Source: Candidatus Saccharibacteria bacterium UBA1050
Lineage (GTDB): Bacteria > Patescibacteriota > Saccharimonadia > Saccharimonadales > Saccharimonadaceae
Direction: 5' to 3'
Length of the DNA stretch: 64,000 bases
Assembly: GCA_002316545.1 (NCBI GenBank)
Contig: DCDR01000001.1
Location: 559,692 to 623,691 of the forward strand
The notes beneath the pieces are model-generated. The model did no database searches. It worked only from the letters and a program-made list of their open reading frames with translations, and had not been told where the DNA came from. The translations under genes were made by a program, and so were the position numbers. This document shows, in pieces, positions 18,988 to 28,132 of the stretch (position 1 is its first letter; every line of letters begins with the position of its first letter).

Positions 18988-19707
18988 CTACTTCTCCACC
19001 ACATATAGTCGCGAACCAAAACTTATGCCGTTGCGTAGAAATGACAAAGGGCTCAAGTTCCAAAAACCATACACTTTTATTTTAAACCCGGCCTTTTTCA
19101 ATCGATCTAAGAAAACACTCTTTTCATACAGTCGTATATGGTCGTCCTGTGCAAAGCGGCGCCACCTTTCATCAACATCAGTCACTGATGGATCTTCATC
19201 ATGCACTCCTTTGCGCGGCAGTATCGGCGTCATGATAATTCCCTTGCCCCCAGGCTTTAATACACGATGCAGTTCTCTCATGGCTTTTTCATCATTGTCC
19301 ACATGTTCTACGACATGTGAGCATATAAAGAAATCAAAGGTATTGTTTTTATACTCCTTCATGTTGGTTATATCGACCTTGTCATCGTAGCTTTCTATCA
19401 ATAAGTCTGCTGAACGATAGTTTTTTGTAATTGATTTTACATATTCCATCAATTTTTGTGGTGGAGCAAAATCAAGTACCTTTGAGTTTTTGCTAATAGG
19501 ACGGGCTTTTTCGATGTAGAGCTTGTAGAGTCTATCTCTATCTGATGAGCCGCAGTTGGCACATAGATATGATTTGTAACTGAGGGTTTCGAAGTCATCA
19601 AGACTATAGGGGAAACCTGCTTCCGCAAGTTTTTCCGCTAAGCCTTCAATTGGCTGGTATCCTTCAGTATTGCCGCAAAGCGTACAAGTTGGTTTTACTT
19701 TCAACAT
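18988..19707 (-). CDS. SAM-dependent methyltransferase with N-terminal Cys motif
   Basis: 239 aa. Two CxxC pairs (CTLCGN, CANCGS) form a likely zinc site in the first 60 residues. A class I methyltransferase core follows: VLDFAPPQ (SAM loop, unusual for lacking the usual GxGxG), DFFICSHVVEHVDN and LHRVLKPGGKGIIMTP. Probably methylates a sugar of the surface glycan, given its place between exporter and acyltransferase. Confidence 0.75.
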   Translation of the reverse strand: MLKVKPTCTLCGNTEGYQPIEGLAEKLAEAGFPYSLDDFETLSYKSYLCANCGSSDRDRLYKLYIEKARPISKNSKVLDFAPPQKLMEYVKSITKNYRSADLLIESYDDKVDITNMKEYKNNTFDFFICSHVVEHVDNDEKAMRELHRVLKPGGKGIIMTPILPRKGVHDEDPSVTDVDERWRRFAQDDHIRLYEKSVFLDRLKKAGFKIKVYGFWNLSPLSFLRNGISFGSRLYVVEK

Positions 19708-19760
19708 CTTATCTCCACATCTACACCTATCTGACTATTATTATAGCTTCTGGCAGAAGC

Positions 19761-20930
19761 CTACGTGAACCACTTTCCGTCTAGCTTTACAGGGCCGCCT
19801 CTAGTCTCGTCCTGGGCTTTAATAACAAAATTATCGAGACTTGTGTAATATGCCTTCAGTGAAAAGTCTTTTGCGTCAAACATCGCCACATCAACCACAT
19901 ACATGCCTGCGTTTAGGCCAGAAAGTCCGACCGAAACCATCGCTTTGGCTTCTTCACCAGGCACTGCCGTTATATTCAGCTTTTTGCTGTTAAGCTCAGC
20001 GATTGAACGGCCATTGTGTGTGATTGCGACACCAAATACAACATCAAAGACTGTATTGGTTTTATACGACACCTCAACTTCGAGCATGTTTGAAGGTGTA
20101 AGAGATTTTTCTGATGTCATTGTTGGCTTGAATAGTTCAACTTCTGCGGTATTTCTCGAATTCTGTATCCCGGTACCGCCTTCAGTGTCACCGGCTATAT
20201 TGTCGAGCGTATACTGTGAGGCGATGTCTTCAGCACTTCCAACTTGCTTTACTTTGCCATTCTCAAGCAGTATTGCTCTGTTGCAAAACCTGCGAACACT
20301 ATCCATAGAGTGGGTTACCAATATCACTGTGCGTTGTTCTTGCTTTAACTGCTCAAAATAGGTTATGCACTTTTGCTGGAATGCTTCGTCACCTACCGCT
20401 AATACCTCGTCTAAGACCAAAATATCGGTTTTTGCTCGTATTGCTATTGAGAAGGCAAGCCGAACCTGCATACCACTCGAGTAATTTTTCAATCGTTCTT
20501 CCATGAAGTTGTGAAGTTCGGCAAATTCGACGATATCATCATACATTTCGAGCATCTCTTCATGGCTAAAGCCAAGAAGTGCACCGTTCAAGAAAATATT
20601 TTCACGACCACTTAGCTCTGGGTTAAAACCAACCCCCAACTCAATAAATGGCGTAAGGCTGCCATTTACGGCAACGCCTCCTTTGTCTGGGCTATATACA
20701 CCAGCTAATATTTTTAGCAAGGTGCTCTTACCGCTGCCGTTGCGTCCAACGATACCGATGAACTCGCCCTTTTCGATAGTAAGAGAAACCCCGTCGAGGG
20801 CTTTGAATTCTCTATACCCCTTCTTTCGGCTAAACATACCCGTAACAAGCTGTTTAATACCACTCGTTTTATCTAACGCTACGCGAAATCCCTTTTCGAC
20901 GTCTTTAACGATGATCGCTGGCTCAGACAT
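19761..20930 (-). CDS. Wzt/TagH-type ABC exporter ATPase with glycan-binding C-terminus
   Basis: 389 aa. Walker A GRNGSGKST, Q-loop region, signature YSSGMQVRLAF and Walker B ILVLDEVLAVGD are all intact. After about residue 245 a separate domain follows that matches the Wzt C-terminal beta-sandwich, which in O-antigen exporters recognises the polymer end. Partner permease is the overlapping gene upstream (1-base overlap at 20930). Exports lipid-linked polysaccharide to the outer face. Confidence 0.9.
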   Translation of the reverse strand: MSEPAIIVKDVEKGFRVALDKTSGIKQLVTGMFSRKKGYREFKALDGVSLTIEKGEFIGIVGRNGSGKSTLLKILAGVYSPDKGGVAVNGSLTPFIELGVGFNPELSGRENIFLNGALLGFSHEEMLEMYDDIVEFAELHNFMEERLKNYSSGMQVRLAFSIAIRAKTDILVLDEVLAVGDEAFQQKCITYFEQLKQEQRTVILVTHSMDSVRRFCNRAILLENGKVKQVGSAEDIASQYTLDNIAGDTEGGTGIQNSRNTAEVELFKPTMTSEKSLTPSNMLEVEVSYKTNTVFDVVFGVAITHNGRSIAELNSKKLNITAVPGEEAKAMVSVGLSGLNAGMYVVDVAMFDAKDFSLKAYYTSLDNFVIKAQDETRGGPVKLDGKWFT

Positions 20931-21742
20931 TACACGTTCTCCGCGAAACTACCCGAGTTTCGTTTGAAGTAGATACTAGCAACAACTATGGTCACAAACA
21001 CGATTGCAAACGGAATGAGTTCATACCAGTATCCGCCAAAAAGTGAGTAGGTCGTGGTAGTTTCCTTGGTCACCAACACATATCGTGCATCCTGAATAAT
21101 TTGCGCGACTGGGTTGAGCATTATTAGCTTGGCCGCGAATTCATTTATGCCGACAACAATACTGATTGGGTACAGCACTGGTGTGGCGTAAAATGCACCC
21201 TGAAGTAACACCTCCCATAAATACCCGATGTCTCGATATTTTACATAGAGTGCTGAAAGGAAAAATGCCATAGCAAGTGCGAATACGTATAGCTCTAGAA
21301 TTATTACTGGCAACCACAATACAGATGCGGTAATTTCAACTCCATTAATGACTACGAAAAATAGTACGACCAGTAGGTTGAAACCTAGGTTGATAAGTGC
21401 TGAAACAGAGCTAGATACGACAATAATATACTTTGGGAAATTGATTTTGCGGATTAAATCGCCTCTGTCAACAATGGCCGATAGGCCTTGTGAGGTTGCT
21501 TCGGTGAAAAAGCCCCACAGCACAATACCTAGCAGTAGGTAAACGGGGAAATGTGGTAAATCCCCGCCGATTCGAAGAAATACCCCAAATACTGTGTAAA
21601 GAATAGCGAAAAGAAAAAGCGGCTTCAAAAGCGACCACGCGTACCCTAGTACTGAACCTTGGTAACGAAGCTTAAAATCGGTGATAATCAGCTCTCTTAG
21701 CAGTATTCGATTCCGCCTGCGAAGAATGTTTGAGATTTTCAT
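20930..21742 (-). CDS. Wzm/TagG-type ABC-2 permease
   Basis: 270 aa with six hydrophobic helices and the ABC-2 opening RELIITDFKLRYQGSVLGYAWS typical of polysaccharide exporters. First gene of the leftward operon that runs to 13652; pairs with the ATPase at 19761-20930. Confidence 0.9.
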   Translation of the reverse strand: MKISNILRRRNRILLRELIITDFKLRYQGSVLGYAWSLLKPLFLFAILYTVFGVFLRIGGDLPHFPVYLLLGIVLWGFFTEATSQGLSAIVDRGDLIRKINFPKYIIVVSSSVSALINLGFNLLVVLFFVVINGVEITASVLWLPVIILELYVFALAMAFFLSALYVKYRDIGYLWEVLLQGAFYATPVLYPISIVVGINEFAAKLIMLNPVAQIIQDARYVLVTKETTTTYSLFGGYWYELIPFAIVFVTIVVASIYFKRNSGSFAENV

Positions 21743-21776
21743 AGACTACAATTAATTATAAGATAGAAGAGAACTT

Positions 21777-22790
21777 ATGAATAGAGCTGCTGTCGTTATA
21801 TTGAACTGGAATGGAATGGAAGACACCAAGAAGTGTTTGGTTTCGGTTGCTGGGCAAAAAAATGCGGAATTTCAAATTGTACTGGTCGACAATGGATCGC
21901 TAGAAAAAGGAACTGCTGAATTTTTAAAGACTAGCGAAGAGAAATATGGTCAATCGATTGTTGTATTACGAAACCCGAAGAATTTAGGTTTTGCCGGCGG
22001 TGTAAATACAGGCATTCGCTACGCACTAGAAAATGACTTTGAGTATGTAGCGCTCGTTAACAACGATGCAACCCTTGAGCCAAACTGGCTCGCCGAATTA
22101 ATACAAACATCGGTAGAAAACAAGGCGGGGATTGCGACAGGACTACTCCTTCATGCCGATGGCAAGACTATCGATAGTACCGGCGATTGGTATTCCTTAT
22201 GGGGGCTACCCTTCCCAAGGGGTCGTAACATGCCCGCTTCCTCGGCGGCAAAAAGTGGTGAAGTGTTCGGAGCAAGTGGAGGCTGTTCGCTATACTCTTG
22301 CAGCATGCTTCGAGATATTGGTTTGTTTGATGAAACATTTTTTGCTTACTACGAAGACGCTGACATAAGTTTTCGTGCTCGCTTACGTGGATGGAATGTC
22401 TACTACACCCACAAGGCCGTTGCCTTCCATAAGCAGGGTGCCACAAGCTCAAAAATTCCCGGCTTCACTGTGTACCAAGCATTCAAAAACCTACCCCTAC
22501 TCTTTATTAAAAATGTTCCCCTTGGCTTACTGTTTAAAGTTGGGGTACGGTTCTGGTTTGCTTACGTACTAATGTTCGGCAATGCCATAAAGAACGGATC
22601 CGGCTGGCCCGCCCTTAAGGGCGCCACCGCGGGAGCTTTTTACTACCTATTTCACGGAATACCTTCGCGATTTGTTATTCAACGTCGAAAAAAAGTTACT
22701 ACCGCTTCGATTAATCGTCATATCTGGCAGGATTTACCTCCAGATCAAACAGGTTTGCGGAATCTGCGCGCGAAATTCATCGGTAAATGA
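21777..22790 (+). CDS. Family 2 glycosyltransferase (rhamnosyltransferase-like)
   Basis: 337 aa. VVILNWNGMEDTKKCL, VDNGS, NPKNLGFAGGVN, NNDATLEPNW and YYEDADISFR are the complete GT2 set of WbbL-type enzymes. It resembles the gene at 13652 in layout. GAAGAGAAC precedes the ATG. Stop is 4 bases from the convergent M23 gene. Confidence 0.87.
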   Translation: MNRAAVVILNWNGMEDTKKCLVSVAGQKNAEFQIVLVDNGSLEKGTAEFLKTSEEKYGQSIVVLRNPKNLGFAGGVNTGIRYALENDFEYVALVNNDATLEPNWLAELIQTSVENKAGIATGLLLHADGKTIDSTGDWYSLWGLPFPRGRNMPASSAAKSGEVFGASGGCSLYSCSMLRDIGLFDETFFAYYEDADISFRARLRGWNVYYTHKAVAFHKQGATSSKIPGFTVYQAFKNLPLLFIKNVPLGLLFKVGVRFWFAYVLMFGNAIKNGSGWPALKGATAGAFYYLFHGIPSRFVIQRRKKVTTASINRHIWQDLPPDQTGLRNLRAKFIGK

Positions 22791-22793
22791 TTT

Positions 22794-24242
22794 CTATTGA
22801 ATTATGCGTACTGTGGGCCTTCGGTTCACGCCAGATGAGGCAAATATGTGGCCATTGTGTGCGGCGATATCATAGTCACCCCGCCACCAATCTTCTAAGA
22901 ATACGTTCTTCTCAATTTGCGTACCGTTAGCGCTGTAGACATAGCTGTTTGGACCACCGTTGGTATACGGCGACGTAACGATTTCCTCGCCTGGAGCAGG
23001 GGCGACGTCTGCAACATCTACCCGTACGCCTCCGCCATATGATGAGCTGTAGGCATTAAAGCTTTGCTTCACTGTACCGGCAGCATCCAGTACGAGAACG
23101 CCTGAGTTGCTTGTTTTGCCAGCGCCCGTCACGATATCATCAACACCGTTCGCATCGACATCACCCACAGAAACATCAATCCCACCCGTAAAGCTGGTGC
23201 CATATGGGTAAAATTCATTTTCTAACACACCCGTATTTGATAGCACTCGTACTGGATATGCTCCGCTCAAAGGGGCGACAATAATCTCCGATTGAGGGTC
23301 GCCGTCTACATTACCCACGGCAATATTAACACCCTTCTTCATCGAGGCTTGATACGCAAAGAATTGTTGAAGCAATGTTCCATCTTTTGCGAACACCTTT
23401 ACGTGCGGACCGCCTCCGACACCAGCAGCCGTAAGAATGTCATCGGCCCCATCACCGTCAACGTCGCCCACGGCCACGTTCACCCCTCCGCGAAAGCCAT
23501 CATCGTACGCACTAAAATCTAGTAACTTGGTACCATCCTGCTTGAATGTCTTCAGTTTTGGGCCTCCACCCTGGCCAGCGCCTATCGCGAACTCGGTATC
23601 TGCCGCATTACTGTCAAGATCACCAGCGTCAAGATTGACGTAGATCTTGGTATCACTACGGATCGGCAATACCTCGCCCGGCAAGGCAGGGTGTTGCACA
23701 GGCGACGTCCGCCTAGTCGCCGCGTTCAAGTGGCTATACGGGTTAACTGCCGTGCTGCCGTGATAAATTTCAAAGTGAAGATGGGGAACGGTTGTTTCAG
23801 CATTTCCCGAATCCCCCACATAACCAATTAGTTGACCTTTAACGACGGGATTACCTGGTCTCATGTCTGGCGCAAACGCCTTCATTTTACCGCCGACGCC
23901 ATCGTCTGTTCCCGGGTTGTCGTTATTAATATGATAATAGTTATAGGTATAGCCATCACTCCCAAGAATGCGCACAGAGTAGCCGGCACCCTCCCACCAT
24001 GTTACATACTGAATTGTGCCATTTGAGGCAGAAATAATCTTCTGATTCTTGTTCGCGATAATGTCGGTTGCGTGGTGTGCGCCGTTATAGCGCGGCGAGT
24101 TAAAATCGTTTGAGTAACTTACCTTACCGATAACAGGAAAGGTGAGTTTTTGCACCGCGGCATGAGCGGTTAACGGCGAAAGAGACGCTGTTGATACAAG
24201 CGCTGATAGTAGTAGTAATAGTACAGTGTGTTTATGTTTCAT
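22794..24242 (-). CDS. Exported M23 (LytM) peptidase with VCBS/FG-GAP repeats
   Basis: 482 aa. Signal peptide residues 1-28 (ending LTAHA). The LytM domain (about residues 33-175) keeps its zinc and catalytic residues: HHATD, a YHINN segment and HLHFE. From about residue 205 on there are four VCBS/FG-GAP-like blade repeats (VNVAVGDVDGDGADDI, INVAVGNVDGD, IDVSVGDVDANGVDDIV, RVDVADV) with calcium-binding-like DxDxDG loops. Likely a secreted peptidoglycan hydrolase acting on its own or a host cell wall. Confidence 0.85.
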   Translation of the reverse strand: MKHKHTVLLLLLSALVSTASLSPLTAHAAVQKLTFPVIGKVSYSNDFNSPRYNGAHHATDIIANKNQKIISASNGTIQYVTWWEGAGYSVRILGSDGYTYNYYHINNDNPGTDDGVGGKMKAFAPDMRPGNPVVKGQLIGYVGDSGNAETTVPHLHFEIYHGSTAVNPYSHLNAATRRTSPVQHPALPGEVLPIRSDTKIYVNLDAGDLDSNAADTEFAIGAGQGGGPKLKTFKQDGTKLLDFSAYDDGFRGGVNVAVGDVDGDGADDILTAAGVGGGPHVKVFAKDGTLLQQFFAYQASMKKGVNIAVGNVDGDPQSEIIVAPLSGAYPVRVLSNTGVLENEFYPYGTSFTGGIDVSVGDVDANGVDDIVTGAGKTSNSGVLVLDAAGTVKQSFNAYSSSYGGGVRVDVADVAPAPGEEIVTSPYTNGGPNSYVYSANGTQIEKNVFLEDWWRGDYDIAAHNGHIFASSGVNRRPTVRIIQ

Positions 24243-24283
24243 ATAGCAGGTTATCTACCTACTATATCATAATGCTCATGCTT

Positions 24284-24745
24284 TTACGAGCTCTTCTGGG
24301 CAATGATGATGCGGCGGTCGCGGCCTTCACCTTCAGAAAAGGTTTCGATGTCTTCAAATTCACCCGCTACTTTGTGAACCACGCGGCGGTCGGCAGCGTT
24401 TAGGTTTACTATGTGTGAATCACCCGTTTCACGAACTTTTTCTATCCAACCTCGAGCCTTTTCGGCTAGTTTTTCAGCGCGTTGTTTTTTGTAGTCAGCA
24501 ATATCAATATTTACACGCACCAGTGCAGCACCTTGGTTTCGCAGGGTAGTAGAAATAACATATTGCATACTGCGAAGTGTTTCTGCGCCACGGCCAATTA
24601 GTATACTGTTGTCTTCTGTCGATGGTACGCTCAGCTCTATTACATCATCACTTTCAGATGCTTCGACTTGCACATTTACCCCAAAGAAGCTCAACATGTC
24701 TTCAAGATATTTTTTTGCGTATTCTAGCGCTTCTGTTCGGTCCAT
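24284..24745 (-). CDS. jag: Jag/KhpB-like RNA-binding protein (KH + R3H)
   Basis: 153 aa. KH region around residues 40-80 (ILIGRGAETLRSMQYVIS) and an R3H region near the C-terminus (LNAADRRVVHKVAGEFEDIETFSEGEGRDRR is the stretch; key residues R, H). No Jag-N domain, so it is the short form. One base after yidC, as usual next to the origin. Confidence 0.9.
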   Translation of the reverse strand: MDRTEALEYAKKYLEDMLSFFGVNVQVEASESDDVIELSVPSTEDNSILIGRGAETLRSMQYVISTTLRNQGAALVRVNIDIADYKKQRAEKLAEKARGWIEKVRETGDSHIVNLNAADRRVVHKVAGEFEDIETFSEGEGRDRRIIIAQKSS

Positions 24746-24746
24746 A

Positions 24747-25682
24747 TTATTTCCTCCTCTTCTTTCGTGAGTCCTTTGCCACGATACGGGTAACCTCTGG
24801 TTGTTTATGTGTTACTTTCTTGGGTGAAGTTTTTACGGTAATGGGTTTTGTCTCTTCGGCAATTGCCTCCAGTTCATCTTCGTCTTGTCGCAACAGATAT
24901 GCCTGTTGGGCTACTGCCACTATGTTCGATACAGCATAATACAACGCTAGCGCACCAGGAACGCTTATCATAATAAAGAACATCATAATAGGTAGGAACT
25001 TGGTCATTCGCTGCATCATCACTGCGTTTATCTCTGACTGATCAGCTTGTTTACCCTCGGCTGCTTCCGCCATAATGTCACGAAGTCGACGCTTACTGGC
25101 TTGCTGCGGCATCGTCTGTTTAGACATTACGTACTGAGTGTACGCCGCAACCACCGCAAGGCCGACAAGCACCCATTCGATACTCCCGTTGTGTACCGCA
25201 GCTTTTGTTAAATCAATAAATCCCAGGAAGCTTTCATTGAAGTTTTTAGGATCCGCAATAATCTCTTTAATCGGCTGCAATTGTTCGAGAAAATCGTAAG
25301 TAAATTTCTCGATTAGCTCTCGATGTTTAGTGAAAATTTGAATAACTTGAAATAGGGCAATAAAAATAGGTAACTGAATGAGGATTATGCCAATGGAGCG
25401 AAACGGGTTTACTCCATGCTTCTTATACAGCTCGAGCATCTGTGCGCTCTCAAGCTGACGATTTCCTTTTGCCTCTTTTTTGATTCTCGCGAGCTCTGGC
25501 TGAAGCTTTCGCATAGCCTTTGATTGGTGCAACATGCTGCGCGTCAATGGATACAGCAGAAAACGCACCACGATTGTGAATAAAATAATCGCGATGCCAA
25601 AATCACCACCTGGAACAAGCGCATACAAACCAATTAGCACGTTGAAAATGGGCTGTACAACAATAAGCTCAAAAATATTCAC
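24747..25682 (-). CDS. yidC: YidC/Oxa1 membrane protein insertase
   Basis: 311 aa. Inserts membrane proteins alone or with Sec. Five hydrophobic segments, the cytoplasmic helical hairpin HQSKAMRKLQPELARIKKE after TM1, GVNPFRSIGIILIQLPIFIALF and a very basic C-terminal tail that could bind ribosomes. Short Gram-positive-like form without a large periplasmic domain. Confidence 0.93.
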   Translation of the reverse strand: MNIFELIVVQPIFNVLIGLYALVPGGDFGIAIILFTIVVRFLLYPLTRSMLHQSKAMRKLQPELARIKKEAKGNRQLESAQMLELYKKHGVNPFRSIGIILIQLPIFIALFQVIQIFTKHRELIEKFTYDFLEQLQPIKEIIADPKNFNESFLGFIDLTKAAVHNGSIEWVLVGLAVVAAYTQYVMSKQTMPQQASKRRLRDIMAEAAEGKQADQSEINAVMMQRMTKFLPIMMFFIMISVPGALALYYAVSNIVAVAQQAYLLRQDEDELEAIAEETKPITVKTSPKKVTHKQPEVTRIVAKDSRKKRRK

Positions 25683-25728
25683 TGGTGGAAGCTCTCCTAA
25701 GTTATACCTAAATCTTATCTATAGTATA

Positions 25729-26100
25729 TCAGGAATTAGCTAGTTTGTAGAGGCCAGCTTCGGTCATTTTTACTTGTAGCTCGTGCGACAATTCAGAAGA
25801 TTCAACTGTTCGAACATCTTCTAATGTAACAATCACAACAATATCATAGGCGATTGATTGGTCGGTGCTGCCTAGGTTACGGCGAATTTCCTCGTAGAGT
25901 CTTCGGCGAATTCTATTTCTACCCACCGCACCTTTACAAACCTTTTTGCTAACCACTACCGACACTCGGCTTTGTTTGCGACGTGGATTTGGGCAATATT
26001 TAATAGTAAACCACCTGTGGCGAACAGTTTGGCCGTTGGCAAATACATACTTTAGACTTGCGTGGCCATGAAAACGATATTTATACGACAACATAGTCAT
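25729..26100 (-). CDS. rnpA: Ribonuclease P protein component
   Basis: 123 aa. Helps RNase P RNA remove tRNA 5' leaders. The RNR signature is clear (SKKVCKGAVGRNRIRRRLYE). ATG 26100 lies 5 bases after a TATACT at 26106-26111; a second ATG at 26094 would lie 11 bases after it, and either may be used. No yidD gene between it and yidC. Confidence 0.93.
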   Translation of the reverse strand: MTMLSYKYRFHGHASLKYVFANGQTVRHRWFTIKYCPNPRRKQSRVSVVVSKKVCKGAVGRNRIRRRLYEEIRRNLGSTDQSIAYDIVVIVTLEDVRTVESSELSHELQVKMTEAGLYKLANS

Positions 26101-26138
26101 CTTTTAGTATAAAACACCCCGGGCTTGCCGGGGATTGT
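26101..26138 (-). terminator. Hairpin between rpmH and rnpA (attenuator/terminator)
   Basis: The core CCCCGG-loop-CCGGGG is extended by an A/T-rich stem (GTATAAA with TTTTATAC) and, read leftwards, ends in TGTTTTA. It could end most rpmH transcripts; a TATACT for rnpA overlaps its 3' arm. Confidence 0.6.
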
Positions 26139-26276
26139 TTATACCGTTAGACGTGCGCGGCCTTTGATTCGTCGGCGCTTAAGAACGGCTCGACCAGCTT
26201 TTGAAGCAACGCGAGCACGGAAGCCGTGTGTACGCGCACGGTGACGTGTGTGTGGTTGGTGGGTTCGTTTTGGCAT
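26139..26276 (-). CDS. rpmH: 50S ribosomal protein L34
   Basis: 45 aa, the usual length. [31 protein letters not shown] and KGRARLTV are diagnostic. The start is the MPKRT methionine at 26276; the longer open frame to 26372 runs through its promoter and the DnaA box region. Confidence 0.95.
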   Translation of the reverse strand: MPKRTHQPHTRHRARTHGFRARVASKAGRAVLKRRRIKGRARLTV

Positions 26277-26286
26277 ATTATCTGTT

Positions 26287-26315
26287 AGTATACCGTATTT
26301 TGGCGGTTTTCTCAA
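26287..26315 (-). promoter_or_regulatory. rpmH promoter
   Basis: Read leftwards: TTGAGA (26310-26315), 17 bases, TATACT (26287-26292), then 10 bases to the ATG, leaving a leader of only a few bases. Confidence 0.65.
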
Positions 26316-26362
26316 GGCTTTGATGCTTGTAAACGACCGATTCTTGTATCCTAGTATATTTT

Positions 26363-26479
26363 TTATCCACATTCACGTGCTATTTTTCCACAAATTGACA
26401 AGTGTTCTTGCGTAACTGTGGATAAACTATGAGGTGTTAGGCATCCCCGAAACCACAATCCCCTACTGCTTGTGGAAAA
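26363..26479. promoter_or_regulatory. DnaA-box cluster upstream of dnaA
   Basis: Four boxes: TTATCCACA (26363-26371) and TTTTCCACA (26384-26392) on the plus strand, TGTGGATAA (26417-26425) and TGTGGAAAA (26471-26479) inverted. The first and third are perfect 9-mers. The last overlaps the -35 of the dnaA promoter, suggesting DnaA autoregulation. Could be part of a two-part origin with the dnaA-dnaN gap. Confidence 0.8.
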
Positions 26480-26498
26480 CTTTTTGGTTGTCTACAAT
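26470..26498 (+). promoter_or_regulatory. dnaA promoter
   Basis: TTGTGG (26470-26475), 17 bases, TACAAT (26493-26498). The -35 is embedded in the DnaA box TGTGGAAAA. Confidence 0.6.
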
Positions 26499-26539
26499 AG
26501 TAGTAGTTTTACTGGCTAAGAAGTTTTAGGGGAGAGTTG

Positions 26540-27886
26540 ATGAGTCACGCGCTGTGGCAAAGTGTACTGGGAGAGATAGAGCTAAACGTATCGCGCGCAA
26601 CGTTTCTTACCTGGTTTAAAAATACCGAGCTTCTTGATGATACACCTGAAAATGTCGTGATTGCGGTGCCGAATATTTTTGCTAAGCGCCAATTTGAGGT
26701 AAAGTTCAACGACCAAATTCGCACTGTACTGCAAAAGAACGGTCTGTCTGCTAAAGACATTACTTACACTGTGAAAACCAACTCGAAGCGACCGGTTATA
26801 TCTCGTGAAACTACCGAGCCCCTTCCCCAATCTGCGGCTACTGTAAAAATAAACACATCTATCACCCCAGCAAATACTCTAAACCCGCGCTACACCTTTG
26901 AGGGTTTCATTGTTGGTGGTAGTAATGACCTTGCCTACACTGCCAGCCAAGCAGTCGCCGCTAATCCAGGAACGAAATACAACCCATTATTCCTGTACGG
27001 AGGTGTTGGTCTTGGTAAAACTCACCTTGTGCAGGCTATTGGAAACGAGATTTTGCAAAAAAGCCCAGAGAAGCGTGTGTTATATATAAGTGCTGAAACT
27101 TTTATTAAAGAGTTCTTAGAGAGTATTCGTTTTAAGAAAAAAGGGTTTTCCGACAAATACCGGAACGTTGATGTGTTAATTGTTGATGATATGCAGTTTA
27201 TCGCGAACAAAGAAAAGACTCAGGAAGAATTTTTCCACACCTTTAATGCACTTCACCAGGCAAATAAACAAATAATTATTACGAGTGATAAACCGCCTCG
27301 CAGCATTCCTACTCTGACAGAACGCTTGCGAAGTAGGTTTGAGTGGGGTATGGCGATTGATATCCAATTGCCAGATTTTGAAACACGCTGCGCGATTGTT
27401 GAATCAAAAGCGGCAGGCGCTGGTGTAGAACTTAGTCGTGAAACGGTTGAATATTTGGCAAATTCAATCAAGACCAACATCCGCGAACTCGAAGGCGCGT
27501 TAAACCAACTACTAGCCTACGCCGAGATGCGTGGGGTTGAGATAGATTTGGTTATGGCGGAAGGCCTACTCTCAAACGTACGCAGATCTCGTCCACAACA
27601 CCTTAGTGCAAAACAAGTTGTTGATAAAACAGCCAAGCATTTTCAGATATCACCTATCGAAATATGTAGCGCGAAACGCGATAAGCATATCGTATTACCC
27701 CGACAGATTGCCATGTATCTCTTGAGAAGCGAGCTTCATTTGAGTTTTCCACGCATAGCTCATGAATTAGGAAGAAAAGACCACACAACGGCAATACATT
27801 CTGTTGAAAAAATTGAAAAAGCGCTAAAGCTCGACTACCTAGTTCGTGAACAAGTGGCTGAAATTAGGGATACTTTGTATGTATAA
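26540..27886 (+). CDS. dnaA: Chromosomal replication initiator DnaA
   Basis: 448 aa. Domain I (residues 1-80, WQSVLGEIELNVSRATFLTWF), a short linker, then the AAA+ domain: NPRYTFEGFIVGGSN, Walker A YGGVGLGKTHL, Walker B DVLIVDDMQFI, sensor 1 IITSDKPP; domain IV ends with the DnaA signature GRKDHTTAIHSVEKI. ATG 26540 is preferred to TTG 26537 because AGGGGAG ends about 6 bases upstream of the ATG. Confidence 0.97.
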   Translation: MSHALWQSVLGEIELNVSRATFLTWFKNTELLDDTPENVVIAVPNIFAKRQFEVKFNDQIRTVLQKNGLSAKDITYTVKTNSKRPVISRETTEPLPQSAATVKINTSITPANTLNPRYTFEGFIVGGSNDLAYTASQAVAANPGTKYNPLFLYGGVGLGKTHLVQAIGNEILQKSPEKRVLYISAETFIKEFLESIRFKKKGFSDKYRNVDVLIVDDMQFIANKEKTQEEFFHTFNALHQANKQIIITSDKPPRSIPTLTERLRSRFEWGMAIDIQLPDFETRCAIVESKAAGAGVELSRETVEYLANSIKTNIRELEGALNQLLAYAEMRGVEIDLVMAEGLLSNVRRSRPQHLSAKQVVDKTAKHFQISPIEICSAKRDKHIVLPRQIAMYLLRSELHLSFPRIAHELGRKDHTTAIHSVEKIEKALKLDYLVREQVAEIRDTLYV

Positions 27887-28132
27887 AATTTGTGTACAAC
27901 ATGTGGACTCTTTGTGGGGTATGTGGGTGGATTTTTGTGTACACCTTTCCACAGTTTTTCAAAACCCTTACTCTACAGTGTGCCAGTTAGTCGCTTATCC
28001 CCTACTTCCACAATCCCAACCAGCAGGTTTATACGCAGCTAAAAAACAAAGTTTAACAGGGGTTATTTTAAGGTTTTACACACAATCCACAATGACTATT
28101 ATTACTAATAAAAATAAATGAAAGGAACAAGT
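27887..28132. other. Putative origin of replication (oriC) between dnaA and dnaN
   Basis: No gene. Contains degenerate DnaA boxes: TGTGGACTC (27902-27910), TGTGGGGTA (27913-27921), TGTGGGTGG (27922-27930), CTTTCCACA (27945-27953), ACTTCCACA (28004-28012) and CAATCCACA (28083-28091). The last is followed by ATGA and then CTA TTA TTA CTA (28096-28107) in an AT-rich stretch, the order of a DnaA-trio unwinding element. Confidence 0.65.

Noticed and set aside
26277..26372. Longer N-terminus for L34
   Set aside because: It would add 32 residues not found in L34 and would lie over the rpmH promoter and a DnaA box.
27846..28121. 91-aa frame in the dnaA-dnaN gap
   Set aside because: It starts inside dnaA in another frame, has no ribosome site and runs through the DnaA-box region.
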